A DNA stretch of 52,399 nt, taken from assembly GCA_040398425.1 (NCBI GenBank), contig JBBATZ010000024.1, forward strand, positions 1 to 52,399. The letters are read 5' to 3'. The position numbers and the translations under genes are program-made. This DNA comes from UBA7672 sp040398425. Its GTDB lineage: Bacteria; Pseudomonadota; Alphaproteobacteria; Caulobacterales; Hyphomonadaceae. This document shows positions 7,936 through 14,924 of the stretch, piece after piece. The notes under the pieces were generated by a model that did not search any database, had not been told where the DNA came from, and saw only the letters and a program-made list of their open reading frames with translations. How positions within the stretch are numbered: the stretch's first letter is position 1; the number at the start of each line of letters is the position of its first letter.

Positions 7936-8148
7936 TGGCAATCCTGGCGAAGTGGGCGCCCGCGCCCCTGATCGTGTCTCCACTGGGATATTCGCGGAGA
8001 CTACTCACATGAAAAACAAGCATTTTTGCCTGAAACAGGTCGCTTACCCGCTGTTCGCCCCGTTGAATGCGGTAGCCAAGTAGAGCAAAACTGGCGTCTT
8101 CCGGACCTGACCCGGGCCAGTCGCACGGCCGTCCTGGCCGCGGAGTCC

Positions 8149-9453
8149 ATGGAACTTCTGATCCTCGTACTGCTGATCCTGCTCAACGGCGTCTTTGCGC
8201 TGTCGGAGATGGCGATCGTGTCTTCGCGCCGGCCTCGCCTCAAGGCCATGGCTGACACGGGCAATGCCGGCGCCAAGGTCGCGCTGCGACTGCTGGAGGA
8301 TCCCTCCAAGCTGCTGTCCACCGTGCAGATCGGTATCACCGCCATCGGCGTGATCGCGGGCGCGTACAGCGCGACGGCGCTATCCGACGATCTGGCTCCC
8401 GTCATCGCGGGGATCCATCCGGCCGTGATGCCCTACGCAGCAGAGATCGCATTCGGCGTCGTGATTGTCCTGACGACGCTGCTGTCACTCATCCTTGGCG
8501 AGTTAATCCCGAAGCGCATCGCGCTGGCCGCGCCGGAGCCGATGGCGGCGATCATGGCGCCGCTGATGGCTTTGATCGAGCGCGGCGCGTCGCCCGTTGT
8601 CTGGCTGTTGCGCATGACCACCGAGGGCGTTCTCAGCCTGCTCGGTCTCAACCGCACACGTCAGGAAGACGTGACGGAGGAAGAACTCCAGTCGCTCATC
8701 GTCGAAGGTGAAAAGGCCGGTGTGATCGAGGAAGAAGAGCGGGAGATGATCCAGGGCGTGATGCGCCTCGGCGATCGCACCGTGAAGACGATCATGACGC
8801 CCCGCACCGAAATGGTGTGGCTCGATCCCGAAACGTCGCGCGAAGAGTTGCTGAACGAAATCGGTGACAGCGGGCACGCGCGTTTCCCGGTGGCCAATGG
8901 CAATGCCGATGATGTGGTGGGAATCGTGCAGGGCAAGGAGTTGTTCACGCACCTTGCCCGCACAGGGCAGATCGACCTCAAGGCCGTGATGCATCCGCCG
9001 GTTTTCGTGCCGGACACCATGCCTGTGTTGCGCCTGCTGGAAGCGATGAAGGGCAATCCGGTGCGCATGGTGATCGTGTCCGACGAGTACGGCTCGGTGC
9101 TCGGCCTCGTCACAGCGGCCGATTTGCTGGAATCGATCGCGGGCGACGATGCGCTTGGCGATAATGAAGGCCTCTCACCGCCGGTGAGGCGCGACGACGG
9201 CAGCTGGCTTGTCGATGGCATGACCCCGGTGGACGAGTTTGAACAGCTGGTGGGCGTGCGTGGCCTCAATGGCGAAGAAGGGTTCTCGACGGTCGCGGGG
9301 CTCGTGATGCACCTGCTGCGTGCGCTACCCAAAGAGGGCGACAAGGTCGAACAGGCGCCGTTGATTTTCGAAGTCGTCGATATGGACGGCCGCCGCGTCG
9401 ACAAGGTTCTCGTCCGCAAGGTCGAACCGCCAGACGACGATCCCAGCGGTTGA
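8149..9453 (+). CDS. CNNM/CBS-domain membrane protein (HlyC/CorC/TlyC family)
   Basis: A protein of about 434 residues with three domains. An N-terminal CNNM (DUF21) membrane domain covers MELLILVLLILLNGVFALSEMAIVSSRR, a second helix near STVQIGITAIGVIAGAYSA and a third near AEIAFGVVIVLTTLLSLILGELIPKR. A tandem CBS pair follows (MTPRTEMVWLDPETSREELL and VFVPDTMPVLRLLEAMKG...VSDEYGSVLGLVTAADLLESI). The C-terminal CorC_HlyC domain is about residues 340-430 (DGSWLVDGMTPVDEFEQLVG). Homologues act in magnesium or cobalt efflux; despite the name a haemolysin role is doubtful. ATG 8149 is preferred because the membrane domain starts there. The gene is divergent from the S24 repressor. Confidence 0.9.
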   Translation: MELLILVLLILLNGVFALSEMAIVSSRRPRLKAMADTGNAGAKVALRLLEDPSKLLSTVQIGITAIGVIAGAYSATALSDDLAPVIAGIHPAVMPYAAEIAFGVVIVLTTLLSLILGELIPKRIALAAPEPMAAIMAPLMALIERGASPVVWLLRMTTEGVLSLLGLNRTRQEDVTEEELQSLIVEGEKAGVIEEEEREMIQGVMRLGDRTVKTIMTPRTEMVWLDPETSREELLNEIGDSGHARFPVANGNADDVVGIVQGKELFTHLARTGQIDLKAVMHPPVFVPDTMPVLRLLEAMKGNPVRMVIVSDEYGSVLGLVTAADLLESIAGDDALGDNEGLSPPVRRDDGSWLVDGMTPVDEFEQLVGVRGLNGEEGFSTVAGLVMHLLRALPKEGDKVEQAPLIFEVVDMDGRRVDKVLVRKVEPPDDDPSG

Positions 9454-9464
9454 GATTTGGGAAC

Positions 9465-9482
9465 GCCGGGCGGGAGCCCGGC
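9465..9482. repeat. GCCGGGC hairpin repeat, copy 1
   Basis: Perfect seven-base arms GCCGGGC and GCCCGGC around GGGA, between the convergent CNNM and ATP-grasp genes. The exact reverse complement occurs at 33760-33777, so this is a dispersed extragenic hairpin. It may help end transcription from both sides, but no T-run follows. Confidence 0.6.
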
Positions 9483-9492
9483 GGACCGAAAA

Positions 9493-10515
9493 CTAGAGTT
9501 CCACGCCCGCGCGCTTCAATCCTAGCGCCACGATCCGGTTCAGCAGGTCGGCATAGCTGACGCCTGCGTGCAGGGCGGCCTGCGCGAATTCCTGGCTCTG
9601 GGCGATCTCGGGATTCGGATTCGCCTCGATGAAGTAGGGCACGTTTTCCTTTGAAAGCCGGAAGTCGATGCGCCCGTAACCGTCCAGCTCCAGCGTATGT
9701 GCAATACGTTTGGCGAGGGTGCGGATCTTGGTGGCCACTTTAGGCGGCAGGTCGTGCGCCGGTCCCTGAAGGATGCCGCGCTTTTCCTGATAGATCGGAT
9801 CGTGCTTCACCTTCTCTGTGGCGATGGCGTGTGCGCCTTCGGCAAGATTGCTGAAGCTCAGCTCCCAGACGGGCAGAACCTGGATGCGGTCATTGCCGAG
9901 CACGCCGACATATATCTCGCGGCCATCGATGAACTCTTCCGCGATCGCCGGCGTGTTGAGGCGCTTGTGAATGAAGGCGACGCGATCAGCCAGCTTCTCG
10001 TCCGTGTCGACGATAGACGCTTGCGCAATACCCAGCGAAGCATCTTCCCAGAGGCTCTTCACGATCAGCGGAAATTTCAGGCGGCCCGGACGGCGCACCT
10101 TTTTGCCGATCGGGAACACCGCAAACGCTGGCACTGGGACGCGGTGATACTTCAACAGCTTCTTGGAGAGGTCCTTGCCGCGCGCCAGCATCAGGCCCCG
10201 CGGATTGCAGCCCGTGTAGGGCACGCGCAGAAGTTCGAGCAAGCCGACAACGTTCTGCGCATACAGGGTTTCGCCGTGGAATTCCTCGAGCAGGTTGAAG
10301 ACGATATCCGGCTTCCAGTCCTCGACGGCGTCACGGATGGGCGCCAGCTCTGTCTGAACGCCGATCATGCGCACTTCGTGCCCATTGCCCTGCAACGTCT
10401 TGATGACGTCGTACTCGGTCTTCCAGACATAAGCCTCGTTCTCCGACATCTCTGCGATGTTGTCGGGGGGGATCAGGTCGGGGTGCGCCAGACACAGGAT
10501 ACGTAGTGGACTCAT
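9493..10515 (-). CDS. ATP-grasp ligase related to D-alanine-D-alanine ligase
   Basis: A 340-residue protein with the ATP-grasp fold of the Ddl family. Landmarks are the N-terminal DIVFNLLEEFHGETLYAQNVVGLLELLRVPYTGCN, the KDLSKKLLKYHRVPVPAFAVF linker, the nucleotide-binding FPLIVKSLWEDASLGIAQASIV, the EEFIDGREIYVGVLG strand, and the metal-binding end GYGRIDFRLSKENVPYFIEANPNPEI. Such enzymes join an amino acid or peptide to a carboxylate at the cost of ATP. It differs from standard Ddl in sequence and is not beside mur genes, so cell-wall D-Ala-D-Ala synthesis is unlikely. Its ATG overlaps the stop of the upstream metallopeptidase gene (ATGA), implying coupled synthesis. The substrate is unknown. 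Confidence 0.82.
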   Translation of the reverse strand: MSPLRILCLAHPDLIPPDNIAEMSENEAYVWKTEYDVIKTLQGNGHEVRMIGVQTELAPIRDAVEDWKPDIVFNLLEEFHGETLYAQNVVGLLELLRVPYTGCNPRGLMLARGKDLSKKLLKYHRVPVPAFAVFPIGKKVRRPGRLKFPLIVKSLWEDASLGIAQASIVDTDEKLADRVAFIHKRLNTPAIAEEFIDGREIYVGVLGNDRIQVLPVWELSFSNLAEGAHAIATEKVKHDPIYQEKRGILQGPAHDLPPKVATKIRTLAKRIAHTLELDGYGRIDFRLSKENVPYFIEANPNPEIAQSQEFAQAALHAGVSYADLLNRIVALGLKRAGVEL

Positions 10516-11543
10516 ACAGCGAACCATTGCCTGCGTGAGGCGTGCAGCTGGTGCGCCACCTTGGTGTTCAACAGGCGCACCATCGATTTGCGCAGCTCAT
10601 ATTCGCGGCCAGGCGCGCGCAATTTCAGCGCCCGCGCCCGGCTGATCAGCAGGTCGATCGTGTTGTCGAGCGCAAGCTGATAGGCGCCGGATACGCGCCA
10701 GGCGGATTCGCGAATGGCGACGCGGTTGTGGCGCAGGAACGAAGACGCCGGCGGCCGATGGGAATGGCGTGGCTCGTTTGAGAAGATGCGCAGCAGGTCC
10801 TTGTCGTAACGCGTGTCGGTGTCGACCGCATACCAGGCCAGCTTCTGTTCATAGTGCTGCGCCAGCGTCTGGTTCAGTCGACCGACCGGATCAACTTCCA
10901 ATCGCCGCGTCAGGCCAGACCGGGAGCCCGCGATCTCCCCCATCAGCGTATCGACATATTCCAGCTTGGACATTGCGCCGGGCCATTCGGCATACTTCTG
11001 CCGCCAGTTCGAGCGCGGCGTCAGCCATACTGCGAAAGTCTCGGCAAAGTCCTCGTCCGGATGGCTCTGCGCATACCAGCGCGGCAGGTGCTGGACGAAA
11101 TTCTTGCTGTTTGGATTGGGGCGATAGCTCTCGGGATAGGCCGTCGACGAGCGCCCGAACGTGTCCTGCCATTTGCGACGGCGGTGCAGGGCGTAGGCGT
11201 GCTGGACGATGTGCCCGGCCTCGTGCCGCAGGATCTGCATGCACTGGCGGCGTGTGCCGCCCTCCACGTCCTTGAACATCTTGCGCTCAAGGCGCGCAAG
11301 GCGCGGGTGGGCGAGGTAGAACGGAATAGCGATGCCGGGCGTCGTATCCGGACTGAACCACTCGTCGGAAATCCAGGCGTGGGCCTGAACCAGTCCCTTC
11401 CGCTTCAGCTCGCCGTTCAGTGTTTCCACGCTGCCTTGCAGCCATGTGCCGTCGAGCGAAACGTGTAGATCCTTGAGCCGCATCTGCAGGAGCTCGTCGT
11501 CCGGCAGGAAGGACCACCACGGTTGGCGCGTCTTCGTTGCCAT
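10512..11543 (-). CDS. putative zinc-binding metallopeptidase (gluzincin-like)
   Basis: A 343-residue cytoplasmic-type protein without a signal peptide. The sequence QILRHEAGHIVQHAYALHRRRKW carries an HExxH zinc motif (His107, Glu108, His111). About 50 residues later PDEDFAETFAVWL (163-168 DEDFAE) offers the third, acidic zinc ligand expected of gluzincins. The C-terminal half is basic and helical (RARALKLRAPGREYELRKSMVRLLN). It belongs to the group annotated as putative zinc-binding metallopeptidases, whose substrates are unknown. Its stop overlaps the start of the ATP-grasp ligase, so the pair is likely one functional unit, for example making and trimming a peptide bond. ATG 11543 (MATKTRQPWW) is preferred; an in-frame start lies ten codons upstream. 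Confidence 0.78.
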   Translation of the reverse strand: MATKTRQPWWSFLPDDELLQMRLKDLHVSLDGTWLQGSVETLNGELKRKGLVQAHAWISDEWFSPDTTPGIAIPFYLAHPRLARLERKMFKDVEGGTRRQCMQILRHEAGHIVQHAYALHRRRKWQDTFGRSSTAYPESYRPNPNSKNFVQHLPRWYAQSHPDEDFAETFAVWLTPRSNWRQKYAEWPGAMSKLEYVDTLMGEIAGSRSGLTRRLEVDPVGRLNQTLAQHYEQKLAWYAVDTDTRYDKDLLRIFSNEPRHSHRPPASSFLRHNRVAIRESAWRVSGAYQLALDNTIDLLISRARALKLRAPGREYELRKSMVRLLNTKVAHQLHASRRQWFAV

Positions 11544-11777
11544 TGACCAGAGTGTCCCGCCGGAGTCGCCCATCAGATATGTTCCCCCGAGGCCGTCATC
11601 GCTGGCAAAACGGGGCCGACGACCCTGACGGGCCGAACCACATTATTGTCGGGCAAATCGTGTGACGGAAGCAAGTGAACGACCTCTCCGCAGAGATGTG
11701 CGGATGGAACGCTTTCTAAACTATAAATCTCCGGCCGCACCCCCGAAAAAGACTGCAAAGGCGGGGAAACATCAGCC

Positions 11778-12695
11778 TCAGACCGGATCGTAAGGGAAGA
11801 CGTCGGCCGAGGCGTCCAGCTTGAAGAAGTCCGGGCCCATGGCCGGGAGGCAGGTATCGAGGATTTTCTCGGGATTCCAGCCGGACAGGTCGGCCATAGA
11901 CCGTATCGGGCGGGGCTGGTCGAACAGGACGATTTCGTTGCCCCGGACGCCGAAGATCTGGCTTGTGACGTGTTTGGCCCGGTCGGCGCACAGGGCGACC
12001 GCCAGCTGGGCCACCTGGTCCGCACGCATGGCGTCCCGCATCCGGCCGACCCGCTGGGCGCTGGCTTCGTCTTTTACGGGAATTGACGCGATCATCCGCG
12101 TCCAGGCGAACGGCGCGATCACGTTGGAGCGGACGTTGTTGCGAGCCCCCTCCATGGCGACGATCCGCGACAGGCCGACAATGCCCATCTTGGCCGCCGC
12201 ATAATTCGCCTGTCCGATGTTTCCGATCAGGCCGGACGTGGAGGTGAAGAGGACGTAAGCGCCATCCTTCTGTTCACGGAATAGTTCGATCGACGCCCGC
12301 GTGACGTTGAACGAGCCGCGCAGGTGGACGGCGATCACCTTGTCCCAGTCTTCTTCGGTCATCTTGTGGAACATCCCGTCACGCAGGATTCCGGCTGGGT
12401 TCACGATGGCGTGGAGCCCGCCGAACGTATCCTTCGCCTGTTCCACCATCCTGGCCACGGCTGTGTAGTCGGCCACGCTGTCCGAGTTGGAGGCCGCCTC
12501 GCCGCCAGCCGCGCGGATTTCCTGCGCCACCTGTTCGGCAGGCCCCGCCGAGCCCTCGTCGCCGCCCGTCAGCGAGCCGCCGAGGTCGTTCACCACCACC
12601 TTCGCGCCCTCGCGCGCCAGGAGAAGCGCCGTCTCCTTGCCGATCCCGTTGCCGCCGCCAGTGACCAGAACAACCTTGCCCTCGAGCACGCCCAT
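11778..12695 (-). CDS. SDR-family oxidoreductase (hydroxyacyl-CoA dehydrogenase-like)
   Basis: A 305-residue short-chain dehydrogenase/reductase. It has the cofactor motif TGGGNGIG (12-19), the catalytic YAAAK (Tyr165, Lys169) and the upstream serine in TSTSG. The usual NNAG is NPAG (99-102). VVNDLGGSLTGGDEGSAGPAEQV resembles the SDR domain of peroxisomal multifunctional enzyme type 2 and related (3R)-hydroxyacyl-CoA dehydrogenases, suggesting a CoA-thioester substrate. The C-terminal extension (IRSMADLSGWNPEKILDTCLPAM) also occurs in that group. It stands alone, with about 200 bases to the metallopeptidase gene and 285 bases to the divergent GNAT gene; neither gap shows a gene. Confidence 0.87.
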   Translation of the reverse strand: MGVLEGKVVLVTGGGNGIGKETALLLAREGAKVVVNDLGGSLTGGDEGSAGPAEQVAQEIRAAGGEAASNSDSVADYTAVARMVEQAKDTFGGLHAIVNPAGILRDGMFHKMTEEDWDKVIAVHLRGSFNVTRASIELFREQKDGAYVLFTSTSGLIGNIGQANYAAAKMGIVGLSRIVAMEGARNNVRSNVIAPFAWTRMIASIPVKDEASAQRVGRMRDAMRADQVAQLAVALCADRAKHVTSQIFGVRGNEIVLFDQPRPIRSMADLSGWNPEKILDTCLPAMGPDFFKLDASADVFPYDPV

Positions 12696-12922
12696 GACCG
12701 CTTCCTCCTGTGTTTTCGGCGATCATCAGCACAGGGCGAAGCAGGTGGGAAGGCGGCGCCGCACGGGCCAGGCAGCGCCTGCGTCAGAATAAATTCTTGC
12801 GCAGGGGGGCAACTATCCCTATTTGCACGCTCCAATAACCGGCTGCGCGAAGGGCCCCCGATTCCTTAAATGGGTTTGGGGGGAAGACGGCGACCAGCGG
12901 TGATGCGCTGACCTGGGCTGAT

Positions 12923-12970
12923 CTCCGAAGAGAGAGGCTGCGGTCGTTGGTTCGTCACTCTCGCTCGGAG
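12923..12970 (+). promoter_or_regulatory. leader inverted repeat before the GNAT gene
   Basis: Imperfect arms CTCCGAAGAGAGAG (12923-12936) and CTCTCGCTCGGAG (12958-12970) can pair in the transcript leader. The second arm ends in GGAG, 11 bases before ATG 12982, and is the best ribosome-binding candidate for that gene. A hairpin here could limit translation. This is inference from pairing only. Confidence 0.3.
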
Positions 12971-12981
12971 CCTCTGGCCCC

Positions 12982-13494
12982 ATGAATACGCCTGTCTCTG
13001 CAATACCCGCCTATTCTATTGTGCTGGACGCGCCCGAGCATGCGGACGCTGTTGAAGCACTATACGATGACGTCTTCGGCCCCGGCCGCTTCGCCAAGAC
13101 GGCCGAGCGTCTGCGTGAAGGCAACGAGAAGATCGCCGACGCCAGCCTCGTCGCCATCGACAGCGAAGGCGTCACCGGCGTCGTCCGCGTCTGGCCCGTG
13201 ACAGTCGGCGAGAAGGGCCGCGCCGCCTTCCTCGGCCCCATCGCCGTCGCCGAGCGCCGCCGTGGCAATGGCGTCGCCTTCAAGCTGATGGAGCGCGCCA
13301 TTGGCGTCTGCCGCGAGCAGGGCTACGCCGCCGTGATCCTCGTGGGCGATCTCGACTACTATGAGCGCTTCGGCTTCAGGCCGACCGGCGGTCGGTTTCA
13401 CCTGCCCGGCCCGGTCGACCAGCGCCGCGTGCTGATCCGCGACCTCGCGGACCGCGCCGCTAAACTCGAAGGTCCGCTGGGCGTTCCGCGCTAG
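12982..13494 (+). CDS. GNAT-family N-acetyltransferase
   Basis: A 170-residue acetyltransferase of the GNAT fold, in the YhbS-like subgroup. The acetyl-CoA binding loop is visible in LGPIAVAERRRGNGVAFKLMERAIGVCREQG (basic, Gly-containing pyrophosphate loop), followed by the beta-strand AAVILVGDLDYYERFGFRP that is highly conserved in the family. The substrate is unknown. The protein is cytoplasmic, with no extra domain. It is preceded by a 285-base gap that holds only the leader inverted repeat and no recognisable gene. Confidence 0.88.
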   Translation: MNTPVSAIPAYSIVLDAPEHADAVEALYDDVFGPGRFAKTAERLREGNEKIADASLVAIDSEGVTGVVRVWPVTVGEKGRAAFLGPIAVAERRRGNGVAFKLMERAIGVCREQGYAAVILVGDLDYYERFGFRPTGGRFHLPGPVDQRRVLIRDLADRAAKLEGPLGVPR

Positions 13495-13654
13495 TTCTGG
13501 ACCGCCGGGCTGGCTCCCCCTGAGGAGCCGACGGAGGCGGCGTCTCGAAGGGCCAGCAGCGCGATGTGTCGCCCGCCAAACTCCTTGCAGCGGCGTGTCG
13601 GTTTCCGGTTAGCCTCTGCGTCGTTCCGATGACGTACGACTCAGGGATCCGGCC

Positions 13655-14308
13655 ATGAACCCGACCATCACCGCATTCGCAAGCTCCCCCGATCGCGGCC
13701 GGGGGCTCGCGCGCGATATGCGTGTGCGCTGGGCGCTGGAAGAAGTTGGCCAGCCCTACGATGTTCGCCTGCTGTCGTTCGCCGCCATGAAAGAGCCCGC
13801 GCACCTCGCACTTCATCCCTTCGGACAGATCCCGACTTATGAAGAGGGCGATCTCGTCCTGTTTGAATCCGCCGCGATCGTCTTCCACATCGCGCAAAAC
13901 CACGCAGGCCTCCTGCCGCAGGACGCCAACGCCCGCGCCCGCGCCGTCATGTGGATGTTCGCCGCCCTCAACACGGTCGAGCCGCCCATCGGCGAGCGCT
14001 CCATGGCCATGATCGTCGAGCGTCAGGAGCCGTGGTTCGAACCGCGCCTGCCGATCCTCGATCGCAATGCGCACAAGCACCTCGGCGAACTCTCCAGACG
14101 CCTCGGCGATGCCGAATGGCTCGACGCCGATTTCAGCGCGGGCGATCTCATGATGGCGAACGTGCTGCTCCGCGCCAACGCGATGGGTCTGCTGGCGGAC
14201 TATCCGAACCTCGCAGCCTATCTCGCCCGCAACGAAGCCCGCCCCGCTTACCAGCGCGCTTTCGCCGCCCAGCTGGCGGTCTTTACGGCAGGCCAGGCAA
14301 ACGGCTGA
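13655..14308 (+). CDS. glutathione S-transferase family protein
   Basis: A 217-residue GST. The N-terminal thioredoxin-like domain (about 1-80) includes DMRVRWALEEVGQPYDVRLL, the cis-Pro motif GQIPTYEEGDLVLFESAAI with Glu-Ser for glutathione contact, and HIAQNHAGLLP. The helical C-terminal domain contains DFSAGDLMMANVLLRA, the usual N-capping motif with Asp. Bacterial GSTs of this type conjugate or isomerise electrophiles, or act in ring-cleavage pathways; no substrate can be named. It follows the GNAT gene after 160 bases with no clear operon link. Confidence 0.88.
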   Translation: MNPTITAFASSPDRGRGLARDMRVRWALEEVGQPYDVRLLSFAAMKEPAHLALHPFGQIPTYEEGDLVLFESAAIVFHIAQNHAGLLPQDANARARAVMWMFAALNTVEPPIGERSMAMIVERQEPWFEPRLPILDRNAHKHLGELSRRLGDAEWLDADFSAGDLMMANVLLRANAMGLLADYPNLAAYLARNEARPAYQRAFAAQLAVFTAGQANG

Positions 14309-14354
14309 CACGCGCCGAAAACTCGATTAACCTGGCGTTTCGTTGGGGAAAGCC

Positions 14355-14924
14355 ATGTCGGACGACAAACCTTTCCAGCCCGAATTTGGCCCGAACGGCG
14401 CTGTCCTGAACGCGCATACGATGACGCCTGGGATGCGGGAAAGGATCAACAAATCGGCACGGCCTCCCACGAAGTCAGAGCTGGGGCGCGGTTTCATCGA
14501 GGCCTTAAGCCCGGTCTTGCTTATCGCATTTATGATGCTTTGTACGAAGGGCGTTGGTGAAGTGCTGAAGCTGTCTGGCTGGTGGGCTGGCGCGTTAGCG
14601 GGGGCCACGACCGTAATCGTTTTCCTACAGATTCGCCGCACCGCCCAATTCAGCTTGAAGCGGTGGGAGTTGCGTGCGGATCAACGCGAGCATCGCGTGC
14701 TCGATCTTCCGGAATGGAGCCGCTGGCTTTTTTCGATTGCAGACACGTTTACAATATCAGCTTTCGTCGTCGCTTTGGCCTTCTTCTTGCTGGATGCCAA
14801 TACAGATATCCCGTTTGCGTCACTTTCGACAATGCTCGCTGCAGGCGTCGTTGCTTTGTGGGGACTTGCATTCCGTTGGTATGCTGACAAGCGCGGTTGG
14901 ACTTGGCGGACAAGGCCCGCCTAA
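14355..14924 (+). CDS. orphan integral membrane protein, unknown
   Basis: A 189-residue protein with a hydrophilic N-terminus of about 45 residues and four hydrophobic segments: ALSPVLLIAFMMLCTKGVG, GWWAGALAGATTVIVFL, TFTISAFVVALAFFLLD and LSTMLAAGVVALWGLAFRWY. A charged cytoplasmic loop (RRTAQFSLKRWELRADQREHR) separates the two hairpins. ATG 14355 follows GGGGAAA; an in-frame TTG at 14343 is less likely. No family is recognised. Base composition is visibly more AT-rich than the neighbours (runs such as tttttt and gtttacaatatc), hinting at later acquisition. The stop overlaps the convergent gene by four bases. Confidence 0.68.
   Translation: MSDDKPFQPEFGPNGAVLNAHTMTPGMRERINKSARPPTKSELGRGFIEALSPVLLIAFMMLCTKGVGEVLKLSGWWAGALAGATTVIVFLQIRRTAQFSLKRWELRADQREHRVLDLPEWSRWLFSIADTFTISAFVVALAFFLLDANTDIPFASLSTMLAAGVVALWGLAFRWYADKRGWTWRTRPA

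Noticed and set aside
9465..9482. Hairpin considered as a rho-independent terminator
   Set aside because: Strong stem but no T-run on either side, and an identical copy exists at 33760, so it is listed as a repeat.
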